Notes: generated by a model from the sequence alone, not told the origin. Shown: positions 1 through 6,083, numbered from the stretch's first letter. The stretch is 6,083 nt of DNA from an uncultured Bacteriovorax sp. (GCA_946480715.1 CAMLKK010000093.1:1-6083); one strand, 5' to 3'. Numbers and translations: made by a program.

Positions 1-320
1 GAAGGTTTAACCTTCGTTCCTTTTTTCATTTTTACAAGAATGAGCTGGTTGGCAGGTGGAGGTGGTACGTGCATGCATGAAGGCACGTAAGGCATGAAAA
101 GAAATTCCACAATTTCTTTTGATTCATAATCAAGCGGCATCATGAAGCCTTTAAGAGAAACTTCTTTGCTCAAGCTTTTTTTGAGGGCATCTGGAATTTT
201 TGGCTTTTTTGTTTTTTCATCCATCTCTAATGTTTTTAGAGTTTCCCAGCTAATTTCTGCTCCAAAAGCAGAAAGGGAACTGAGGCTGAGTGCTAATAGA
301 AGTGCTATCGTTATTTTCAT
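1..320 (-). CDS. DUF3299-family exported protein, N-terminal part (runs off left edge)
   Basis: I read 106 uninterrupted codons on the minus strand from ATG at 320 down to the window edge. The start is supported by AGAGGA at 326-332 (read on the minus strand) and by a signal peptide beginning there: MKIT followed by a Leu/Ala/Ser-rich core, with likely cleavage around residues 20-21 (AFG-A). The mature part carries a conserved run at about residues 57-92. It includes LKGFMMPLDY (57-66), then VEFLFMPY (71-78), then SCMHVPPPPANQ (81-92). This matches the DUF3299 signature, an exported family of unknown biochemistry with an invariant Cys-x-His followed by prolines. C82 and H84 could bind metal, which is inference. 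From memory and unverified, such genes often lie near ABC-transporter or metal-uptake genes, but none is visible here. The C-terminus is missing only because the window ends. The gene is divergent from the HD-GYP-like gene. I am confident of the family and not of the function. Confidence 0.85.
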   Translation of the reverse strand, partial: MKITIALLLALSLSSLSAFGAEISWETLKTLEMDEKTKKPKIPDALKKSLSKEVSLKGFMMPLDYESKEIVEFLFMPYVPSCMHVPPPPANQLILVKMKKGTKVKP

Positions 321-416
321 TAATTTTCCTCTGAAGATATAGAATCAATGCTCATTGGAATTGTAATTGATTGGATGAAACTTTGAAAACCTAAAGTTTA
401 TCAAATGCTTGACCCA

Positions 417-446
417 TTTATTCGCGTGCTGTCAGAAAATTATCAA
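417..446 (-). promoter_or_regulatory. Candidate sigma-70 promoter for the DUF3299 gene
   Basis: Read on the minus strand, TTGATA (441-446) and AATAAA (417-422) are separated by 18 bases, matching the sigma-70 consensus at 5/6 and 4/6. Transcription would start near 410, giving a leader of about 90 nt before the ATG at 320. AT-rich DNA produces such matches by chance, so this is only a candidate. A TATATC-like box closer to the gene, near 338-343, has no good -35 partner. Confidence 0.25.
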
Positions 447-472
447 CACTTTTTCTTTCTTTCGATTAAAAT
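443..472 (+). promoter_or_regulatory. Candidate promoter for the HD-GYP-like gene, possibly leaderless
   Basis: TCAACA (443-448, 4/6) and TAAAAT (467-472, 5/6) are 18 bases apart. A transcript starting 7 bases after the -10 box would begin at about 479, the A of the ATG. No Shine-Dalgarno-like sequence precedes this ATG: the region before it is a pyrimidine tract followed by an A-rich stretch. A leaderless message is therefore possible. A second candidate -35, TTGACC at 409-414, has no well-spaced -10 box. Confidence 0.3.
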
Positions 473-478
473 AAACGA

Positions 479-1846
479 ATGCAACTTAAATTTCTATTAG
501 TTGAGCCAAATGAAATGGCCGGCGACGTTATTGAGAGAAACTTACACCGGGAATTCGGGGCCCATGTTCAATGGGTTAAGACGGCCGTTGAAGCGTTGGC
601 GATCATTAAAAAAGCGGAATATTTCGACCTCTTTATCGTTCGTAATGCTTCTGAAGAAACGCCTGATACGCCCTCTGAACCAATTGCAGAGCTGCTTTTA
701 AATGCAGTCTACGATATGAGTTTAAAAACACCTCTTATTGTCATCGGTGAATTTGAACATGCATTTAAAAAGTATGCCCTCGTCTCTGATAATGTAAGAA
801 TTGAAGAAATCAATCGCCTGGTTCTCAAGGCCCTCGACAAAAAGAAAGAAGATTTTTCGCATTTAAAGCTGCCAGACTATATTTCATTTCCCATTCGCAT
901 TTTTTACATGATGAATCTCTCACCGTGTGATGTGTATATTCGTCTGGTGAAAAAATCAGGTGATGAATACGCCAAGAGACTTAATTTCGGCGAAAAATTC
1001 AATCGCGATGATTTAATGAAGTATGAAGACATCGGATTGAAAGAATTTTTTATTGCTCGAGAAGAACGTGAACTTTTTATGAACGGACTTCTCACTCAAA
1101 CGCTTAAAGCGATGAAGACACTCCCAACGGCAGATGAACAAGCAGTTGTCACAAAAACCGGGGATTCATTCACTGTTAGTTCTGATTTGATCAAAACTTT
1201 AGGGATCACGCCGGCGTGTGTGGCGATGGTTGATCAAACAATCATGAATATGAAAAACCAGATTGTGAAAACGGACAAACTGGGAACACTTCTCAAAAAG
1301 CTGCTCGATAATACTCTCAGTTATTCTTATCGAAGATCCTATATTATCTGTTTATTGTCGTACACTCTTTTGCCAAAGATGGAATGGGGAAGTGGCGACC
1401 AACAAAATATTCTGCTCGATAAAATTTCGATGGTCAGTTTTTTTCATGACATCTACTTAGAAGAAGAAAGATTGCTCAAAATCATGGATAGCGAGCAATT
1501 AAAAAAAGCTGATCTCACTCCAAGAGAAAGAGATTTAGTTCTCAATCATGCCAATCGCGCGGCCATGCTCGTTCAATCATATCCAAAACTCCCGCAAGGA
1601 GTGGATCTCATCATTAAACAACATCACGGTGTCTCTAATGGTGTTGGTTTCCCTGAAGCGCTGACAGCTTCTATTTCACCGATGGCCGTTTTTTTCGTAG
1701 TAGTTGAAGATTTTGTTACACAAATTCTCGCTCTTGATGATCACTCAAAAATTCCAACCATCATCAAACAGCAAAAAGAAAGATTTCAGCTACCTTCTTA
1801 TAGAAAAGTCGCCTCGGAAATCGAAATGATGTTCATCAAAAAATAA
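479..1846 (+). CDS. Pseudo-receiver plus degenerate HD-GYP domain protein
   Basis: A 455-residue soluble protein with no signal peptide or membrane segment. Residues 1-120 look like a response-regulator receiver fold: LKFLLVEPN is strand 1 (acidic cluster reduced to E9), FDLFIVR is strand 3 and TPLIVIG is strand 4. The phospho-acceptor Asp position is R55, the usual Thr/Ser is G90 and the KP motif is absent, so phosphorylation is unlikely. Residues about 135-210 form a middle segment I cannot name. Residues about 275-420 resemble an HD-GYP domain: H323-D324, H357, H382-H383 and the NGVGFP run 387-392 in place of DGxGYP. Differences from canonical enzymes are HDIYL for HDIGK, HHG for HHE, Phe for the GYP Tyr, and Glu (E410) where the late metal-binding Asp usually sits. 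HD-GYP proteins hydrolyse cyclic-di-GMP; Bdellovibrio Bd1817 is a characterised member lacking the GYP Tyr. Here I infer retained metal or nucleotide binding with doubtful catalysis. The 479 start keeps receiver strand 1. The gene appears monocistronic. Confidence 0.85.
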   Translation: MQLKFLLVEPNEMAGDVIERNLHREFGAHVQWVKTAVEALAIIKKAEYFDLFIVRNASEETPDTPSEPIAELLLNAVYDMSLKTPLIVIGEFEHAFKKYALVSDNVRIEEINRLVLKALDKKKEDFSHLKLPDYISFPIRIFYMMNLSPCDVYIRLVKKSGDEYAKRLNFGEKFNRDDLMKYEDIGLKEFFIAREERELFMNGLLTQTLKAMKTLPTADEQAVVTKTGDSFTVSSDLIKTLGITPACVAMVDQTIMNMKNQIVKTDKLGTLLKKLLDNTLSYSYRRSYIICLLSYTLLPKMEWGSGDQQNILLDKISMVSFFHDIYLEEERLLKIMDSEQLKKADLTPRERDLVLNHANRAAMLVQSYPKLPQGVDLIIKQHHGVSNGVGFPEALTASISPMAVFFVVVEDFVTQILALDDHSKIPTIIKQQKERFQLPSYRKVASEIEMMFIKK

Positions 1847-1926
1847 AGTTTAATTCCCTTAAGACAATCTAAAAAACAATTCAGTTGCACAATAAAACGT
1901 TTACAATTTTTTTACACAGCTTACGA

Positions 1927-1957
1927 TTGAGAAAAAGAATCTCGTCGAATTTATAAT
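1927..1957 (+). promoter_or_regulatory. Candidate sigma-70 promoter of the secreted protein/barrel operon
   Basis: A perfect TATAAT lies at 1952-1957, with TTGAGA at 1927-1932 (5/6) 19 bases upstream, slightly longer than ideal. Initiation at about 1964 would leave only an 11-nt leader that begins at the Shine-Dalgarno sequence (AAGGAG, 1963-1968), which is unusually short. The true start could lie further upstream: TTTACA at 1911-1916 with AAGAAT at 1935-1940, spacing 18, is an alternative. An imperfect dyad (CGA..GAGA / TCTC.TCG, 1924-1947) overlaps the spacer and could be an operator. Confidence 0.35.
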
Positions 1958-1974
1958 CTTAAAAGGAGTTAAAG

Positions 1975-2235
1975 ATGATTCGTCTGCCGTATTTGGCATT
2001 GGGAATTCTTCTCGCTTTCATAGTAACACCTCAAGTGTTCGCTGGAGCAAAAGAAGATTTCATTGATGCCGTCATTAAGCAATGTAGTAAACCAAAAGAG
2101 AAAGCTGAAGAGTTAGCAACTCCTGGAAGGACTGGGAATATTGTTAAGTTCTCACAATGTGCGGAAGCGACAATCGACTTAGGTGATGGCTGCAAAATTA
2201 CATGTACAAAATCTGGTTCAACAATTGGTAATTAA
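1975..2235 (+). CDS. Small secreted four-cysteine protein, unknown function
   Basis: An 86-residue protein with a clear Sec signal peptide: MIR, a hydrophobic core at residues 4-20, and likely signal peptidase I cleavage after VFA (residue 23). There is no lipobox Cys. The mature part of about 63 residues has four cysteines, C37, C62, C73 and C77. The last two form CKITC inside a Gly/Asp-rich stretch starting LGDGCKITC. An even number of cysteines in an exported protein suggests two disulfides, which is inference. The start is well supported by AAGGAG (1963-1968) six bases before the ATG. Only 18 bases separate the tandem-stop region from the preferred ATG of the downstream barrel gene, with no terminator between them, so the two are almost certainly one operon. 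I recognise no family. It could be a periplasmic partner of the barrel or a secreted surface protein. Confidence 0.75.
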   Translation: MIRLPYLALGILLAFIVTPQVFAGAKEDFIDAVIKQCSKPKEKAEELATPGRTGNIVKFSQCAEATIDLGDGCKITCTKSGSTIGN

Positions 2236-2253
2236 TAATTAATAGAGGATATG

Positions 2254-3639
2254 ATGAAAAAGAAAATATTACTTCCAGTTCTTACTGCAGCCATTGCGAT
2301 GGGATCAACAAATGCAGCGACGATTGAAGAACGTCTTTCTGAGCTTGAACTTAAGCAGGATATGAACATTCTAAAATTCGGCGGTCGCTTTTTTAGTAGT
2401 TACGACAATGTTCAATACCAGTCTCGTGCCACAAACACTGCCGCTTATACGTCTGATACTTTGAATCTATATCGTATGCAATTCTCGTTAAACCTTGATG
2501 CTGATGTCAGCCAACGAATTAAATTTTATGGAAGATACACAACATCTAAATACTTTAACCATTTCCATCGCAACGAAACGACTTATGTACCTGCTCCTGG
2601 GTTGCCAACTCAAAATCTTCCTATTGAGAGTTCGGTTAATAGAGACTTAGGTATTACAGATTCATTTGATGCCGGTCCAGCTGCATTTTTAGAAAGGGCC
2701 TATTTCAACTATTCAATGAACGACTATCTCACGTTTTCCGTAGGTCGCTTACCAACCGTTGATGGGCCACCGCTACACTGGGAAGATAATGTTTCTAGAG
2801 AAGGAACGTATGCTCACTTAGCTTATTCAAATGTACTTGATGGTGCAGCTGTAACGACAAATCTTTCAAAGCTAATGCCTGAAGGAAATAATTTAAGTCT
2901 TCGTTTCATCCTTACACCATTTTCTAACGTCGGTGGAGGTAACACGGCTGGAAGTCCGGCTAGTTTAACTCTAGCGTCTGGGGGAAAATTAAAAGAATAT
3001 TCTTCGTTCTATACCGGTATGGTTGAATATTCTCTTAAAGGAAAAAGTTTTGGAGACATTTTAGTTCTTGGGCAAGTTCTATCAGCGAAAGATCTCGTGT
3101 ATTTACGAGCGACGACTGCAGTATCTGGTTTTCCAGGAGAAGTTATTGCAGACTATAAAACATACTCGCTATACACAGACATTACTAACATTATGAACTT
3201 GGGACTGGATTTTTCAGTGACTGGATTTATCTCAGAAACTAAGAATACAAGCATAGTGTCTGCGATTGGTGGAGGAGCATTTTCTGCTGTAAGAAATGCT
3301 ACTCATACTGGTAAAGCTTTCCTTCTAACTACTCGTTACAACCTTCCAATTGCATTTTTAAAGAATCCCAACATAGGTGTTGAATACATCAATGGAGATA
3401 AATACTTTAATAAAGCAGATAACGTTTCAAAAGACGTCGTTGGTTTCTACACAACAAGAGGTCACGGTCTTCATTTCTATTATACACAACCAATTGAAAC
3501 GGGTTTAAAAATGAGAATCGGTTATATGCAAAAGACTGATAAGTATGCACGCGGATTTGCTCTTGGAGAACAAACACCGGCGAAGAATGTTAACAATAAG
3601 GCCGATAACATTTATGCCCAAATTCGTCTAGATTTCTAA
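2254..3639 (+). CDS. DUF3373-like outer-membrane beta-barrel (putative porin)
   Basis: A 461-residue protein predicted to sit in the outer membrane. Residues 1-21 are a signal peptide (MKKK, hydrophobic core, cleavage near STNA). A short acidic/basic helical stretch (IEERLSELELKQD, 24-36) precedes the barrel, as in DUF3373 proteins. The rest alternates polar and hydrophobic residues in repeated amphipathic strands and ends in an RLDF terminus with the C-terminal Phe typical of BAM substrates. Family-like runs are ERAYFNYS (147-154), VGRLPTVDGPP (163-173), GVEYINGDKYF (375-385) and a TRGHGLHFYYTQPI stretch (401-414). The assignment to DUF3373, a family of putative porins known mostly from Campylobacterota and related groups, is from memory of these motifs. 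Two ATGs are adjacent (2251 and 2254). GAGGA at 2245-2249 is only one base from the first and four from the second, so I prefer 2254. It follows the small secreted gene in one operon and is closed by a strong terminator. The substrate is unknown. Confidence 0.8.
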   Translation: MKKKILLPVLTAAIAMGSTNAATIEERLSELELKQDMNILKFGGRFFSSYDNVQYQSRATNTAAYTSDTLNLYRMQFSLNLDADVSQRIKFYGRYTTSKYFNHFHRNETTYVPAPGLPTQNLPIESSVNRDLGITDSFDAGPAAFLERAYFNYSMNDYLTFSVGRLPTVDGPPLHWEDNVSREGTYAHLAYSNVLDGAAVTTNLSKLMPEGNNLSLRFILTPFSNVGGGNTAGSPASLTLASGGKLKEYSSFYTGMVEYSLKGKSFGDILVLGQVLSAKDLVYLRATTAVSGFPGEVIADYKTYSLYTDITNIMNLGLDFSVTGFISETKNTSIVSAIGGGAFSAVRNATHTGKAFLLTTRYNLPIAFLKNPNIGVEYINGDKYFNKADNVSKDVVGFYTTRGHGLHFYYTQPIETGLKMRIGYMQKTDKYARGFALGEQTPAKNVNNKADNIYAQIRLDF

Positions 3640-3650
3640 TAATGTACAAG

Positions 3651-3680
3651 AGAAGGAGGTTTTTACCTCCTTCTTTTGTT
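3651..3680 (+). terminator. Rho-independent terminator of the barrel operon
   Basis: A perfect 10-bp inverted repeat, AGAAGGAGGT (3651-3660) and ACCTCCTTCT (3665-3674), has a TTTT loop and is followed by TTTGTT (3675-3680). The stem can extend by about three weaker pairs using 3648-3650. It starts 12 bases after the barrel stop codon and separates this operon from the chemoreceptor promoter. Confidence 0.9.
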
Positions 3681-3689
3681 AATATTAAA

Positions 3690-3716
3690 TAAACTTCAGC
3701 ACCGGTGATCCGACAA
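3690..3716 (+). promoter_or_regulatory. Sigma-28 (FliA) type promoter of the chemoreceptor gene
   Basis: TAAACTTC (3690-3697) and TCCGACAA (3709-3716) are separated by exactly 11 bases. The enterobacterial FliA consensus is TAAAGTTT-N11-GCCGATAA, so both halves match at 6/8 with the ideal spacing, including the TAAA and CCGA cores. Transcription would start around 3723-3726, giving a leader of roughly 25-28 nt with GGGA (3742-3745) as ribosome binding site. It sits between the terminator and a chemoreceptor gene, the gene class most often controlled by FliA. Confidence 0.65.
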
Positions 3717-3750
3717 GCCTATAAGTAAACAGTGACTACACGGGAACTAA

Positions 3751-5766
3751 ATGAAAATTTTCAATTTTCGTCTTCAAACAAAAATATTACTCGTTAGTTT
3801 TGGAATGCTCATAGTTTTTGGGTTTGCTGTATTTATTCAATTCGAGCAAGGACAAAAAGCACAAAGAAAAGAAGTTGAAAAAGTTTTTTCCATGTACTCT
3901 TCAAATCTCATTGGTTCAATTTCGCAAGTTTTTTTCGGTCTTTATTCAAATCCACAAGCGTTCATTAAAAATCGCGCTTTCCAAGAAAAAAAATTCTCTG
4001 ATATCAATTTTATTCTTAATGAACTAACGAGTTTATATCCAGTGTATGATCTCATCATCTACACGGACATGGACGGAAATTATATCGCTTCAAATTCCAT
4101 CTCTGCTGATGGGAAAAAGTTAAATATCGATTCACTAAAAACAATGAAATTTACGGATACAGAATGGTTCAAGGCCACTAAGGCCCGTCAGTTCAGTGAA
4201 GACATTAAAAAACAAATTTATGGATCTTATGTCGGTAAATTTGAAAAAGATGCAGCAGTTTCTAATGTTTATGGAAAAGATCGTATTGGTTTACATTTTT
4301 CAACAATTGTTGAAGATGATTCTGCAGAACCGGTTGGTGTTTTAACGACATTCGCGAACGTAAAATGGGTCGAATCGGAAATCGGCAATCTCTATAACAC
4401 CATGGAAAAGGCCGGAAAAAAATCGGCCAACATTGCTCTTCTTGATAAGAGTGACAATGTAATCGTTCACTTCGATCCAACAAGCAATGCAGGAAAGAAA
4501 GACTTCATTCACGATTTGGAGAAGATGACTTTTAAGCCCTATGCACTTCCGGCCGGTCATCAAGCAGATGATTATCTCATCGATAATCAGGCAGTCATTC
4601 ATGAACGTTTCCTCGATTCGATCGGATGGAAAGTAAAAATAATTATGGATAAGAATGACGCCTTCAGTGGGATCCTCACTGCAGCTAAGACATTTTATGC
4701 AACTTTTATTTTCATGGCACTAGTTTGTGCGGCCATTAGTTATATTGTTGCTTCAAAACTTTCAAAAAAATTAACCGCCGTTTCCTTGGAGCTCAAAGAG
4801 ACAGCGAAGAAAACAGAACAATCCTCAGATGATCTCAATCGCGCTTCTCACTCTGTAAGTGAATCTTCTCACGAGCAAGCGGGCTCGATTCAAAAAACAG
4901 CTTCAACTTTGGATGAATTTAGTTCGATGCTTCAACTTTCCTCACAGAACGCTCAACAGTCTCTCAATTTTTCAATAAAATCTAAAGAAGCTGCTGATCA
5001 AGGCAAAGACATTATGAAAAAAGTTGTTGAATCGATCAACGACATTAAGGCCAGTAATGAAGATGTTCTACAAAAAACGACTGAAGGGAATCACAAAATT
5101 CGCGAGATTGTTGTTCTAATAAACGAGATTTCTGAAAAAACAAAAGTGATTAATGACATTGTTTTTCAAACAAAACTTCTCTCATTTAATGCTTCTGTTG
5201 AGGCCGCTCGCGCCGGTGAACACGGTAAAGGATTTGCTGTGGTCGCGGAAGAAGTTGGGAATCTCGCCATTATGTCCGGTAATGCAGCAAAAGAAATTTT
5301 CGATATGCTAAATGCATCGACTGTTAAAGTTCAATCAATTGTTAGCCAAACTCAAACTGAAATAGAATCTCTTATGAACTCTTCAACGACAAAAATTGTT
5401 AGAGGGATAAATATTGCAGGCGAGTGTGATCAAGCGCTCGATCGAATCGTATCCAATGTTGAATCTATGAATGCTCTCGTTACCGAAGTCGTTTCGGCAG
5501 CGAAAGAGCAAGAAATTGGAGTCACTCAAATTGCTCAAGCGATGGGCGAGATTGATAAAATTACCTCTTTCAACTCAGAGACGGCCCGCGAGACGCTGGA
5601 GTTTTCATTTGGACTGACAGCGCAGGCAAAACAACTCATGAAGATCATTTCTGAACTGGAGAGTGAAATTCATGGACAAAAAACTGTCGTACAAGACGAA
5701 CCAAGTCCAACAACTCCTGATGTGGTAACGTCAGCAACAGAACCAGTGCAGAAATTGGGCGCATGA
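3751..5766 (+). CDS. Methyl-accepting chemotaxis protein with dCache-like sensor
   Basis: A 671-residue inner-membrane chemoreceptor. TM1 is at about 11-31 and TM2 at about 313-334. Between them is a periplasmic region of about 280 residues with dCache-like features: LIIYTDMDGNYIASN (101-115), a TEWF motif (137-140) and a membrane-proximal second lobe ending near 300. The amino-acid-binding dCache motif normally has Arg two residues before the Trp; here it is Thr (T137), so an amino-acid ligand is less likely. After TM2 no HAMP domain is recognisable: the usual Pro is missing and the sequence passes straight into the coiled-coil signalling hairpin (about 345-640). The hairpin tip is nearly canonical, with FQTKLLSFNASVEAARAGE (472-490) then HGKGFAVVAEEV (491-502), so CheA/CheW coupling is expected. 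TASTLDEFSS (383-392) resembles a methylation site. The C-terminal tail (641-671) is Pro/Thr/Val-rich with no NWETF-type tether. GGGA at 3742-3745 supports the start. The gene has its own FliA-type promoter. Confidence 0.95.
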   Translation: MKIFNFRLQTKILLVSFGMLIVFGFAVFIQFEQGQKAQRKEVEKVFSMYSSNLIGSISQVFFGLYSNPQAFIKNRAFQEKKFSDINFILNELTSLYPVYDLIIYTDMDGNYIASNSISADGKKLNIDSLKTMKFTDTEWFKATKARQFSEDIKKQIYGSYVGKFEKDAAVSNVYGKDRIGLHFSTIVEDDSAEPVGVLTTFANVKWVESEIGNLYNTMEKAGKKSANIALLDKSDNVIVHFDPTSNAGKKDFIHDLEKMTFKPYALPAGHQADDYLIDNQAVIHERFLDSIGWKVKIIMDKNDAFSGILTAAKTFYATFIFMALVCAAISYIVASKLSKKLTAVSLELKETAKKTEQSSDDLNRASHSVSESSHEQAGSIQKTASTLDEFSSMLQLSSQNAQQSLNFSIKSKEAADQGKDIMKKVVESINDIKASNEDVLQKTTEGNHKIREIVVLINEISEKTKVINDIVFQTKLLSFNASVEAARAGEHGKGFAVVAEEVGNLAIMSGNAAKEIFDMLNASTVKVQSIVSQTQTEIESLMNSSTTKIVRGINIAGECDQALDRIVSNVESMNALVTEVVSAAKEQEIGVTQIAQAMGEIDKITSFNSETARETLEFSFGLTAQAKQLMKIISELESEIHGQKTVVQDEPSPTTPDVVTSATEPVQKLGA

Positions 5767-6083
5767 TTAAAGACGATAATTAAATCCGATAAATCCACCT
5801 ACATCTAACGGTTGATCTTTTACCGTTGGCGAATCCTGGATTTTTTTACTGATGATTTTTAGGTTAAGACCGGTGAGGAGTGAAAAGCGCGGAACCACCT
5901 GGGAAATTAACATTCCACCTACACCAGGTGTGAGAGATCCTTTTAAATTTGTTTGCGTCCTCGTTGGCGTAACTTCAGAGGCATTCACCCCATAATAATA
6001 TTGGTTGTAATTTTTATCGTGAAACTCAACGAAAGCAGAAGCACGAGCGAGTAAACCTTTAGTGATGAAATAAACTTCATTAT
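5767..6083 (-). CDS. MipA/OmpV-family outer-membrane protein, C-terminal part (runs off right edge)
   Basis: The minus-strand frame ending in TAA at 5767-5769 stays open to the window edge, giving the last 104 residues. A GTG at 5986-5988 is internal and not a start, since the frame and recognisable family sequence continue upstream of it (RASAFVEFHDKNYNQYYYGV). The fragment fits the C-terminal end of MipA/OmpV proteins: a YYYGV strand followed by a Ser/Thr-rich loop, a glycine-rich strand (PGVGGMLISQ), a long strand pair around FSLLTGLNLK, the family's DSPTV (fragment residues 83-87), and a final strand GGFIGFNYRL. The C-terminal residue is Leu rather than the more usual Phe. Members are outer-membrane barrels, some implicated in scaffolding of peptidoglycan enzymes (MipA) or in stress and immunogenic roles (OmpV); the role here is unknown. 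The gene converges on the chemoreceptor, with the two stop codons directly adjacent. Confidence 0.8.
   Translation of the reverse strand, partial: NEVYFITKGLLARASAFVEFHDKNYNQYYYGVNASEVTPTRTQTNLKGSLTPGVGGMLISQVVPRFSLLTGLNLKIISKKIQDSPTVKDQPLDVGGFIGFNYRL

Noticed and set aside
142..342. Plus-strand 66-codon open frame
   Set aside because: It is the complement of the DUF3299 coding sequence, which has a signal peptide, a ribosome site and conserved family motifs on the minus strand.
392..399. TAAAGTTT octamer upstream of the HD-GYP-like gene as a sigma-28 promoter
   Set aside because: The sequence 11 bases downstream (GACCCATT) matches the -10 element at only 2/8, and no better partner lies at a workable distance.
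2236..2253. ATTAAT-type repeats between the secreted-protein and barrel genes
   Set aside because: This is a very short AT-rich spacer with tandem stops and a ribosome site; no hairpin or repeat array is formed.
3651..3674. AAGGAGG in the hairpin stem as a ribosome binding site for a small gene
   Set aside because: No start codon follows at suitable spacing, and the sequence is fully explained as the stem of a terminator.
4262..4602. Two minus-strand open frames inside the chemoreceptor gene
   Set aside because: Both lie antisense to the conserved sensor-domain coding sequence and show no recognisable protein features or convincing start sites.
1..6083. Mobile elements, CRISPR arrays, toxin-antitoxin or defence systems
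   Set aside because: I found no transposase, integrase, spaced direct repeats or recognisable defence domains on either strand.

Overview
The window looks like chromosomal DNA of a low-GC, flagellated, Gram-negative predatory-type bacterium, most likely a Bdellovibrionota member of the Bacteriovorax/Peredibacter kind. This is inferred from three things: GC near 40% judged by eye, a set of signal-peptide and outer-membrane proteins, and a degenerate response-regulator/HD-GYP protein of a style common in that group. No protein match was run, so the taxonomy is an inference. I see no mobile element, CRISPR array, tRNA, rRNA or defence system; the window reads as ordinary core or semi-core chromosome devoted to the envelope and to sensing.

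Layout, left to right. (1) 1-320, minus strand: the N-terminal 106 codons of a DUF3299 exported protein that runs off the left edge. (2) 321-478: a divergent intergenic region with weak promoter candidates on both strands. (3) 479-1846, plus: a 455-residue cytoplasmic protein with a pseudo-receiver domain and a degenerate HD-GYP domain. (4) 1847-1974: an AT-rich intergenic region with a TATAAT box and a strong Shine-Dalgarno site. (5) 1975-2235 and 2254-3639, plus: a two-gene operon of a small four-cysteine secreted protein and a DUF3373-like outer-membrane beta-barrel, closed by a clear rho-independent terminator at 3651-3680. (6) 3690-3716: a good sigma-28 (FliA) type promoter. (7) 3751-5766, plus: a methyl-accepting chemotaxis protein with a dCache-like sensor and no recognisable HAMP domain. 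(8) 5767-6083, minus: the C-terminal 104 residues of a MipA/OmpV-family outer-membrane protein. Its stop codon abuts the chemoreceptor stop with no spacer, and the gene runs off the right edge.

How they work together: the chemoreceptor would feed the chemotaxis/flagellar pathway and appears to be expressed with late flagellar genes. The HD-GYP-like protein probably belongs to, or descends from, cyclic-di-GMP control, but its altered motifs suggest binding or scaffolding rather than ordinary catalysis. The secreted four-cysteine protein and the porin-like barrel are co-transcribed and may work together at the outer membrane. The best candidates for something undescribed are that secreted-protein/barrel pair and the doubly degenerate receiver/HD-GYP protein. 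Neither is proven novel from sequence alone.
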